Source: Zoogloeaceae bacterium
GTDB lineage: Bacteria > Pseudomonadota > Gammaproteobacteria > Burkholderiales > Rhodocyclaceae
Length of the DNA: 18,885 nt
Direction of reading: 5' to 3'
NCBI GenBank assembly: GCA_031290535.1
Contig: JAITNI010000061.1
Span: forward strand, 1-18,885
Made by a program: the position numbers and the translations under genes. How positions within the stretch are numbered: position 1 is the stretch's first letter; each line of letters begins with the position of its first letter. The notes under the pieces were generated by a model, which made no database searches, was not told where the DNA came from, and was given only the letters and a program-made list of their open reading frames with translations. Shown here in pieces: positions 1-6,508 of the stretch.

Positions 1-1406
<1,406 letters not shown>

Positions 1407-1432
1407 TTAAATCGAAAAACGTGGCGAAAGCC

Positions 1433-1732
1433 TTACGCTTCCAGCACGCCCATGATGTCTTCTTCGCGCAGCACCAGGATTTCCTGGCCGTCGATCTTGA
1501 CGGTTTGTCCGGCGTATTTGCCGAACAGCACACGGTCGCCCACTTTGACGTCCGGGGCGGTGATCTTGCCGGAATCGTCGCGCTTGCCGGGGCCAACCGC
1601 CAGCACTTCGCCCTGATCGGGTTTTTCGCCCGCAGAATCGGGAATCACAATGCCAGCGGCAGTGGTGCGCTCGGCTTCAACGCGCTTGGCGATGACACGG
1701 TCGTGCAAGGGACGGATTTTGGTGAAGCTCAT
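1433..1732 (-). CDS. groES: GroES co-chaperonin, 10 kDa
   Basis: This encodes the heptameric lid of the GroEL chamber. The 99 residues begin [17 protein letters not shown] and contain the mobile-loop region ([14 protein letters not shown], about 19-32), [10 protein letters not shown] and [15 protein letters not shown], ending [10 protein letters not shown]; this is the full family length. I chose ATG 1732 because an AGGAG site lies about 7 bases upstream and the protein then starts as its homologues do; an in-frame ATG at 1777 would add 15 residues of no family resemblance. It is the first gene of the groES-groL operon, with the CIRCE operator in its leader. Confidence 0.98.
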   Translation of the reverse strand: MSFTKIRPLHDRVIAKRVEAERTTAAGIVIPDSAGEKPDQGEVLAVGPGKRDDSGKITAPDVKVGDRVLFGKYAGQTVKIDGQEILVLREEDIMGVLEA

Positions 1733-1814
1733 GGAACAACTCCTTTGCTGAAAAATCAATAGGGTTAAGGGACGCAAAGTTAACAGCGCGGTTCACCGCC
1801 ACTGTCAGTCTCTG

Positions 1815-1841
1815 TTAGCACTCAGCGCCAACGAGTGCTAA
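1815..1841. promoter_or_regulatory. CIRCE operator (HrcA binding site)
   Basis: A perfect inverted repeat TTAGCACTC-N9-GAGTGCTAA, identical to the CIRCE consensus in both arms and in the 9-base spacer. HrcA binding here is known to repress groE operons outside stress. It sits 83 bases before the groES ATG and just downstream of the predicted promoter, so it would also lie in the 5' end of the mRNA. Confidence 0.97.
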
Positions 1842-1870
1842 TGATAGGGGCGAGGGGGCGGGATTTCAAG
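1841..1870 (-). promoter_or_regulatory. Overlapping sigma-32 and sigma-70 promoter of groESL
   Basis: On the minus strand CTTGAA (1865-1870) is followed after 14 bases by CCCCTATCA (1842-1850), close to the RpoH consensus CTTGAA-N13..15-CCCCATnT. In the same stretch TTGAAA (1864-1869) and TATCAT (1841-1846) are separated by exactly 17 bases, a good sigma-70 promoter. Transcription would begin inside or next to the CIRCE operator, which suits HrcA repression plus heat-shock activation. Confidence 0.82.
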
Positions 1871-2016
1871 GGCGGGGGAAGGATTTTTTATCGGAGGCGT
1901 TGCGCGGGGCGTCATGCCCTGCACAACAATGGTTCGGATTGCGGCGTTCTTCATCGTGCCTTGCTTTAGAATTCCCTGTTTTGCGTTTCTTGTGGTCGCT
2001 GACCGGTCATGCGGCG
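1871..2016. other. Host intergenic flank between groESL promoter and element end
   Basis: No convincing gene is seen in these 146 bases. A plus-strand frame of 30 codons (ATG at 1930) has no ribosome site and runs into the element end. Nothing here resembles the missing 5' part of tssM, which matters because the 3' part of tssM abuts the other end of the element. Confidence 0.6.
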
Positions 2017-2042
2017 TGTAAGCGGACAGAACATAGTCGAAA
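2017..2042 (+). repeat. Right terminal inverted repeat of the Mu-like element
   Basis: Begins TGTAAGCGGACAGAACATAG and continues into CGAAAGG. It pairs with the reverse complement of 9571-9596, with mismatches at positions 4, 7, 16 and 20 of the first 21. The start resembles Tn7 ends (TGTGGGCGGACA), and a CGAAA at position 22 recalls Mu end sites. It is placed as the right end because it is distal to the repressor. Confidence 0.78.
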
Positions 2043-2082
2043 GGCGGGAAAAGCGGTTTTGCAAATGACTTGGGGATAGGTG

Positions 2083-2137
2083 TTGCATCCCGCGCAAATT
2101 TTTTGCATCCTGTGCAACGGCGGCGCATCCCGCATGG
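2083..2137. repeat. Three direct repeats at exact 20-bp spacing near the right end
   Basis: The core GCATCCcGcgCAa starts at 2085, 2105 and 2125. The first two copies extend to TTGCA-N5-YGCAA, the second being a perfect 5-base dyad (TTGCA-TCCTG-TGCAA at 2103-2117); the third ends in CATGG instead. A 20-bp step puts the sites on nearly the same face of the helix, as expected for an array of protein sites. They lie 66-120 bp from the element end, so transposase binding is likely; a regulator of transcription is the alternative. Confidence 0.65.
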
Positions 2138-2201
2138 GTCGGGGTGTCTTGGGCGCTATGCGGGGTCTCGCGTCCTGACAATTCCCCAAGGAGAAGAGGC
2201 C

Positions 2202-2276
2202 ATGCAGCCCCTAATCAGAATTCTACCCAGACGCCCAAACTATCCACATCCCGCACGATACCGGCGGGGGCGCTAG
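2202..2276 (+). other. Short plus-strand frame with a strong ribosome site (24 codons), doubtful
   Basis: ATG at 2202 is preceded at 8-12 bases by AAGGAGAAGAGG, a better ribosome site than most genes here have. The frame gives only 24 residues (MQPLIRILPRR..) and ends at TAG 2274-2276, overlapping the 3' end of the decoration-like gene on the other strand. It may be the start of a cargo gene cut short by a deletion, or chance. The rest of 2017-2214 holds only the end repeats. Confidence 0.25.
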
Positions 2277-2622
2277 CGCCGCCGGGGTTGGTTTTGGCGA
2301 CGGTGGCATCATCGGCGATGTAACAGGCTTTCCAAAGATCAGCGCTGGTGATAGCGTCATCGCCGGGGCTGTTCTTGAGGCGATAGCAGCCGCGCCGCAC
2401 TTTTACGCGCCGATCTCCGCCCGCGCCGGTGCGGTTATCGGCGGCCTCTTGGGCAATCCCTATCCCAGCAAGGGTATTGGCAGCGCCGCCGGGGGCAACA
2501 TCGCCGGTTGAGGTCAGGGCAACAATGCCCCCAGCGTGAATCCAGACGCCAGCGGCAACGGGAAACTCAAAATCCACGGCATCGCGCCGGGGGGTGTTAT
2601 GGTCTTGGGTCAAGGCAGTCAT
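2215..2622 (-). CDS. Small head-decoration-like phage protein
   Basis: A 135-residue protein, mostly beta-type and rich in Gly, Ala and Val. It begins MTALTQDHNTPRRDAVDFEF and has the pattern (PVAAGVWIHAGGIVAL near 20-36, GIGIAQEAADN near 54-64, VRDVDSLGVWVEF at the end) seen in small capsid decoration/stabilisation proteins encoded directly after the major head gene of Mu-like phages. The ATG at 2622 has AAAGGAAA about 8 bases upstream and lies 15 bases after the T stop codon. The family call rests on position and general style, not on a motif I can name with certainty. It is the last gene before the right end, and no tail gene follows. Confidence 0.62.
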   Translation of the reverse strand: MTALTQDHNTPRRDAVDFEFPVAAGVWIHAGGIVALTSTGDVAPGGAANTLAGIGIAQEAADNRTGAGGDRRVKVRRGCYRLKNSPGDDAITSADLWKACYIADDATVAKTNPGGASAPAGIVRDVDSLGVWVEF

Positions 2623-2637
2623 GGCGGGTTTCCTTTC

Positions 2638-3522
2638 TTAAAGCCACGGGCAGACAATGAGTTCAAAAGCATCCCGATAATGCGAGGTTTCCAGCTTCAG
2701 GAGCTTCAAGGCGGATTCCTTCATGGCGGGGGAAACCAGCAACACATTGGCGGTAATGCCCAAAGGCTTGCCGGTGGGGGCTTTGATGCTCATCATGGCG
2801 GCATCGGCGCTGGCGACATTGGCGGCGGTAAGGGGCAGATTGGACGCATACGCCAATTGCCATAGGCCAAACCCGGCATTTAATCGCGCTTCCACCCCGT
2901 ACACGAATTCGCCCCGGTTAAACACATGATCGTCCGTGTTCTGGTCTTTTTTGATGAAGGTGTAATCCTTGCGGATTTGCAGGATAAAGGGCTTCACAAT
3001 CTTGGTCGTATCCAGCAGATACCATGACGGAACGCCACCTGCTTGCGGGTCAAGCGCAAGGTTTGAGACACCGCCCTTGTCCGGGTCTCCGGGGTCTGCT
3101 GGATGGTCAGTATCAAAGAAATATTGACCATCATAACAGGGCGTACCGGTGCCTTTCTGGATCAGTTCAAACAACAGGCTGTCCGGGTGCAGGGCGGCAT
3201 CCTGCCCCATCATCTGAAAGGGGCTGGAAAGCACACCCAGCTTGTCGTCCTCAATATCATTTTGGGGCACGGAAATGGTGTGCTCAAAATTGCGATTCTT
3301 GAGGGTGAAACTGGAAACAGCGAGGCCGTTAAAATGCTTGTCGCCTATCCATTCCCGCAAGCTGCTGTTTTGCCCCAGCCATGCATAATTCTCTTCGGCA
3401 GAAGAGGATTTAACCTGCATTGCAAGTTGGGGGTGAATGGGCTTTGCCGCCAGTTTTCCGGCCTCAAAATCAGCGCGGAAATTGGTAAAAACACTGGCGA
3501 TGCTTTCTTTGTTGAGAATCAT
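2638..3522 (-). CDS. T: Mu gpT-like major head (capsid) protein
   Basis: A 294-residue protein matching the Mu T major capsid family (Mu-like prophage major head subunit). Features typical of the family are the N-terminus MILNKESIASVFTNFRADF, the segment YAWLGQNSSLREWIGDKHFNGL (about 46-67), TISVPQNDIEDDKLG (about 83-97), YDGQYFFDTDHP (about 131-142) and the C-terminal FELIVCPWL. It would build the icosahedral shell with an HK97-type fold. The start has AAAGGAG 8 bases upstream, overlapping the end of gene I. Length is close to Mu T (about 305) and no break is seen. The I-T-decoration order is that of Mu, but the portal and terminase genes that normally come first are missing. Confidence 0.93.
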   Translation of the reverse strand: MILNKESIASVFTNFRADFEAGKLAAKPIHPQLAMQVKSSSAEENYAWLGQNSSLREWIGDKHFNGLAVSSFTLKNRNFEHTISVPQNDIEDDKLGVLSSPFQMMGQDAALHPDSLLFELIQKGTGTPCYDGQYFFDTDHPADPGDPDKGGVSNLALDPQAGGVPSWYLLDTTKIVKPFILQIRKDYTFIKKDQNTDDHVFNRGEFVYGVEARLNAGFGLWQLAYASNLPLTAANVASADAAMMSIKAPTGKPLGITANVLLVSPAMKESALKLLKLETSHYRDAFELIVCPWL

Positions 3523-3534
3523 GTTCAGGCTCCT

Positions 3535-3864
3535 TTACAGAGGGTGAGAGGTGGAAAAATCGCCGCCCTTGCCGCTGGAATCTTCAGCTTTCAGGCGGGC
3601 AAATTCGGCAGGGTCTTTGCCGGTCAATTGGCAAAGATGCAAATCAGAAGGGGTTAAACCGAGGGCTTTAATCCCCGCGAATCGTTGCGCCATTTTGGCG
3701 CGTTCAGATTGCATCTGGGGCATTTCGGGGCGATTCTCAACCAGCGCCTTGAAGGCGGAAAGGTTATATTGAGCAAGCTCTGTTGCAGCCCGGATTTCAG
3801 CCGCATCAATGCGTCCGGTCATCAGGCAATGCCCCACAAAATCATTGGCATCCCGCCGAATCAT
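3535..3864 (-). CDS. Possible internal scaffold start (Z-like) within gene I
   Basis: An in-frame ATG at 3864 is preceded by AGGA about 11 bases upstream and would give 109 residues starting MIRRDANDFVGHCL and ending with the I C-terminus. In phage Mu the scaffold Z is known to be encoded in frame inside I. Here the start is inferred only from the weak ribosome site and from that precedent; the ATG at the MEAAVAHSLQ segment further upstream is another candidate. Confidence 0.3.
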   Translation of the reverse strand: MIRRDANDFVGHCLMTGRIDAAEIRAATELAQYNLSAFKALVENRPEMPQMQSERAKMAQRFAGIKALGLTPSDLHLCQLTGKDPAEFARLKAEDSSGKGGDFSTSHPL

Positions 3865-4470
3865 GGCGGTTTTTTCCTGCGCCAATTCACGCTTGCTGTC
3901 GTTCAACCCTGCCAACTCAAGGCGTAAATCTTCGGTTTCCTTTTTGAGCGCTGCCCATTCCTTGCTTTCTGGTGAGGCTTCCAATTGCAGGCTATGGGCA
4001 ACAGCAGCCTCCATGCCATCCAGCGCCGGAATATTGGTTAGCGCCACATTAAACAGGCTGGCAATTGCGCCCGTTTTGCGGTCATAGCGAAAGACAGGCG
4101 AAATATAGCGGTATTCATCCGCCAGAATCGCCGTTTTTGCCGCTTGCGTCCATTTTACGCCGGTCGCAAACAGCCCTTTTCCGGGTCGCCATTCCAGACT
4201 ATGCACCCATCCAGCGGCGGGGGCAGGCTTGCCGTTTTGCTTGGCAAGTACGGCCTGATGCTCATAATCCACCATCAGCGGATTTTTTTGCGCGGTGTGC
4301 GCGGCAATCAATTGCGCGGCTTGGGATTCTTCCAGCACATAGGCGGCGGCATCAACCGGGCGGCCATCGCTGGCGCGAAATTCTCCCGCCGGGAAAATCT
4401 GAAACTCTCCCTCCGCTTCGTGAATTTCAGCGCTTAAAATGCCTATGGCGCGGTTGTGTTCGTGTTTCAT
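3535..4470 (-). CDS. I: Mu gpI-like prohead protease with C-terminal scaffold region
   Basis: 311 residues from ATG 4470, preceded by GAAAGGAAG. The N-terminal half fits the Mu-like I protein family: GEFQIFPAGEFRASDGRP near the start, MVDYEHQ near residue 72, GWVHSLEWRPGKGLFATGVKWT and the run YRYISPVFRYDRKTGAIASLFNVALTN around 120-145, with NIPALDGM. The C-terminal half is charged and helical (EWAALKKETEDLRLELAGL), as expected for a capsid scaffold. In Mu the I product matures the prohead and the scaffold Z is made from an internal start in the same frame. The first four bases overlap the Mor-like gene (ATGA), implying coupled translation. Extending to ATG 4527 would add a segment overlapping mor and is unlikely. 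Confidence 0.9.
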   Translation of the reverse strand: MKHEHNRAIGILSAEIHEAEGEFQIFPAGEFRASDGRPVDAAAYVLEESQAAQLIAAHTAQKNPLMVDYEHQAVLAKQNGKPAPAAGWVHSLEWRPGKGLFATGVKWTQAAKTAILADEYRYISPVFRYDRKTGAIASLFNVALTNIPALDGMEAAVAHSLQLEASPESKEWAALKKETEDLRLELAGLNDSKRELAQEKTAMIRRDANDFVGHCLMTGRIDAAEIRAATELAQYNLSAFKALVENRPEMPQMQSERAKMAQRFAGIKALGLTPSDLHLCQLTGKDPAEFARLKAEDSSGKGGDFSTSHPL

Positions 4471-4928
4471 ATCACAGCTTCCTTTCGTGGATTGATTGAG
4501 GGTTGTTTGAGTACCTTTTCTATCCATCGGTCAGAGCGATGGTAGCGTCCCGCCAGATCAAAAATCGCCTGACGGAAGGTATAGCCGCCCGTTTTGCCGG
4601 TCAACATATCAAATTCGGCGCGGATTTTATCCGCCTGTTTTTGCAACATGGCTTTCTGGCAAGAGGGGATATAAATATCACACCCGCCCATCTCTTTTAC
4701 CAATTGCGTGAGCACCTCAAAGCTGATGCATTTTAATATCTCGCGCCGTGATCTGCTGGCAGGACGCTGAAATGGGGAAGAAACAGCCACCGGCACACGA
4801 AAACTACGGCCTGCAAAATGCGTTACAACAGCGGCGGCGGCTTCCAGCCCCAATACGCGCACCAGTTCCCGCACGGTTTCCGGGAAGGCCGGGTAGACGC
4901 TCAAATCCTGTAATTCTTTCGGGGTCAT
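4467..4928 (-). CDS. mor: Mor-family middle/late transcription activator, doubled N-terminal domain
   Basis: 153 residues; GGAG lies 9 bases before ATG 4928. The second half matches Mu Mor: VLTQLVKEMGGCDIYIP (about 72-88; Mor has a like segment ending LGGGQVYIP) followed by a C-terminal helix-turn-helix (FRQAIFDLAGRYHRSDRWIE, about 117-136). Mor-type proteins are dimers that activate a phage promoter lacking a good -35. The first half (ELVRVLGLEAAAAVVTHFAG then RSFRVPV, about 21-47) looks like a second copy of the same dimerisation unit, so one chain may carry two such units and one DNA-binding domain. The gene lies just after the early terminator and overlaps gene I by 4 bases, so it shares a transcript with the capsid genes. 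Confidence 0.78.
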   Translation of the reverse strand: MTPKELQDLSVYPAFPETVRELVRVLGLEAAAAVVTHFAGRSFRVPVAVSSPFQRPASRSRREILKCISFEVLTQLVKEMGGCDIYIPSCQKAMLQKQADKIRAEFDMLTGKTGGYTFRQAIFDLAGRYHRSDRWIEKVLKQPSINPRKEAVI

Positions 4929-5195
4929 GATTTAACTCCATTCATCAATGACCGCCATGATACGGGGGATGGGGTTTGTGGGTCAGGGGGAAGGGGTTCG
5001 GCAGAAAGAGCGCCTGCGCCGGGGGCGATGCAGGCCAGCGCCGGGGGTAAAACGGATTGGTGGACAAGAGGGCAGAAGGGAAAGCAATTTGCACGCCGTA
5101 CAAACGCCCAAGGTTCGATTTTTGAGAGCGCGGCAAAGGGGCAAGGTAGGAGAGGCGACAAAATCGCCTGTAAGGGCGCAAAAAGGACGGGATGT
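4929..5195 (-). promoter_or_regulatory. Leader / control region upstream of mor, no gene seen
   Basis: About 265 bases between the early terminator and mor. The open frames across it (for example a Pro- and Leu-rich minus-strand frame at 4925-5218) have no ribosome site and cross the terminator, so I treat it as non-coding. The promoter for mor-I-T must be here, but I see no convincing -35/-10 pair, which would fit an activator-dependent promoter. It contains the inverted repeat at 5153-5169. Confidence 0.45.
5153..5169. repeat. 6-bp inverted repeat upstream of mor
   Basis: AGGCGA-CAAAA-TCGCCT, a perfect 6-base dyad with a 5-base centre, about 27 bases downstream (on the minus strand) of the early terminator. 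It could be a regulator site in the middle-promoter region or a weak RNA hairpin; no U-run follows. Confidence 0.4.
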
Positions 5196-5223
5196 AAAAA
5201 CGGCCTTGGGAGTGCCAAGGCCG
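5196..5223 (-). terminator. Rho-independent terminator of the early operon
   Basis: Perfect 9-bp stem CGGCCTTGG-(5-base loop)-CCAAGGCCG at 5201-5223, followed on the minus strand by TTTTTAC. It lies 12 bases after the stop of the 56-residue gene and separates the transposition genes from mor-I-T. Element genes are thus in two transcription units. Confidence 0.9.
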
Positions 5224-5234
5224 GGGGGGGATGG

Positions 5235-5405
5235 TCAGGACTTATGCCCGTCCATTATTTTAAGGACTTGTTGTCGCATGGCGTTGTGATAGCAGTCGAC
5301 CATTGCCATTAAAACATCCAAGGGATCAGGGGGCGCTTTCGCTTCTTCTTTGAGAGCGGCGCGGCGAGACGAGAGGAAAATAATAGGCGCGGGTTGGGTG
5401 TTCAT
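5235..5405 (-). CDS. Small protein of unknown function (56 aa), end of early operon
   Basis: ATG 5405 has GAAGGAG about 8 bases upstream, which decides the start. The protein begins MNTQPAPIIFLSSRR, has an acidic/proline centre (EEAKAPPDPLD) and a helical C-terminal half with VDCYHNAMRQQVLKIMDGHKS. There is no membrane segment or motif I recognise. It lies 46 bases after B and just before the early terminator, the place where Mu-like phages carry small early genes such as kil or gam, but it does not resemble these. The strong ribosome site and snug placement argue that it is real. Confidence 0.65.
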   Translation of the reverse strand: MNTQPAPIIFLSSRRAALKEEAKAPPDPLDVLMAMVDCYHNAMRQQVLKIMDGHKS

Positions 5406-5451
5406 GGTGTTTCTCCTTCGTGGTGAGTGATAAAACAGGTTGAGGTCAACT

Positions 5452-6468
5452 TCATGCCTCGTTAATAACGCCCGCCGCAATCGCGGCGGCCTTGAAAATA
5501 TCGGGGGTGATTGGGCAGCCTTTCAGGGTTGCCATACGTTGCGCCATAACCCTTGTTTTTCCAAGGTTACGCAAGCCGCCATTCTGGCAGCCAATCAGCA
5601 GCGCCACGTCACGCATGGCCTTGCCGCGCAATTCCCATGCCTCCATGAGCGCATCTACATCATCGGCGCTTGGGTTTTCAATAGTCATCATCGGGGCAAC
5701 CATGCGGCTAACAACTTGTGGCAGGTCGCCTTTTTTCAGGCTTGCATAGGCGGAAAGATTGCCCATAAAAGCAATGCCAATTCCGAATTCATCCGACAAA
5801 CAGCGCAATTCGTCATATCGTTTTGGGCGCAAAAATTGCGTTTCATCCAGAATCAAAAGCCCGCCGCGCCCGATGACATTTCCTATCCATGGCAAAGCAG
5901 CGCTTTCCGGGTTTTGTATCCACATGCCGCCGCCCATTTTAATGATTTTATCCTTGATTCCACGATAAAAAGCAGCAAGGCTTCTTTCCATGCCATTACA
6001 GGGAACAAGGACAACAGGTGTATGCGGATAAAAATCTTGTTGCTCCATATACAACAGCGCCGCCATTGTTTTTCCCGCACCCGCCGCGCCAAAAATTCCG
6101 CATAGCCCGCCCATTTCACGGCAGCGGGAAAATTGCGCGATGATCTTTTTAAGGGTTGGCGTTTGTACAATCCCGTGATCCGGCTTTTCTTCCGTGTCTA
6201 TGCGCTCCTTCCATACCAGCAGCGCCGGGGCAATTTCGGAAAGATCGCCCGATTTGATCGCGTCGCGAATCCGGGGGGCGGGAATTTCTGTTTCCAGCGC
6301 CATGCGGTTTTGACTTACGCCCGCCGCCTGTAATTCAGCAAGGAAGTTTTCAGCCCGCATCTGCTGTTTTTCAGCGGCTTTCAACTTCTCTTTTTCAGCC
6401 GCCCGGGCGCGCTCTGCCATTTTGGCCGCGAATTCTTCCGGGCTTTTAATCATCATTGGTGCGTCCAT
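5452..6468 (-). CDS. B: MuB-type AAA+ ATPase, target DNA activator
   Basis: 338 residues. In Mu, B binds target DNA as an ATP-dependent filament, delivers it to MuA and gives target immunity. Here a charged helical N-terminus (about 10-45) is followed by a helix-turn-helix region (GVSQNRMALETEIPAPRIRD, 50-69), Walker A GAAGAGKT at 127-134 and Walker B LLILDE at 204-209, then FMGNLSAY (about 234-241), a sensor-like segment. Length is near MuB (312). The ATG at 6468 has AAGGAG 8 bases upstream. It follows A by 40 bases. All ATPase motifs are intact, so it is probably functional. Tn7-type TnsC/TniB ATPases are related, but length and context favour MuB. Confidence 0.92.
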   Translation of the reverse strand: MDAPMMIKSPEEFAAKMAERARAAEKEKLKAAEKQQMRAENFLAELQAAGVSQNRMALETEIPAPRIRDAIKSGDLSEIAPALLVWKERIDTEEKPDHGIVQTPTLKKIIAQFSRCREMGGLCGIFGAAGAGKTMAALLYMEQQDFYPHTPVVLVPCNGMERSLAAFYRGIKDKIIKMGGGMWIQNPESAALPWIGNVIGRGGLLILDETQFLRPKRYDELRCLSDEFGIGIAFMGNLSAYASLKKGDLPQVVSRMVAPMMTIENPSADDVDALMEAWELRGKAMRDVALLIGCQNGGLRNLGKTRVMAQRMATLKGCPITPDIFKAAAIAAGVINEA

Positions 6469-6508
6469 GATACTGCTCCTTTTCAGGTTGGGTTATGGCG
6501 CTTCTGGA

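Noticed and set aside
1930..2022. 30-codon plus-strand frame next to the element as a possible tssM start.
   Set aside because: It has no ribosome site, does not resemble TssM N-termini, and its stop comes from element sequence.
4925..5218. Minus-strand frame of 97 codons rich in Pro and Leu between the 56-residue gene and mor.
   Set aside because: Its 5' end crosses the rho-independent terminator, it has no ribosome site, and its composition looks random.
5201..5223. The strong hairpin considered as a plus-strand terminator or a phage attachment site.
   Set aside because: The T-run follows the stem only on the minus strand, right after the early operon, so a minus-strand terminator explains it.
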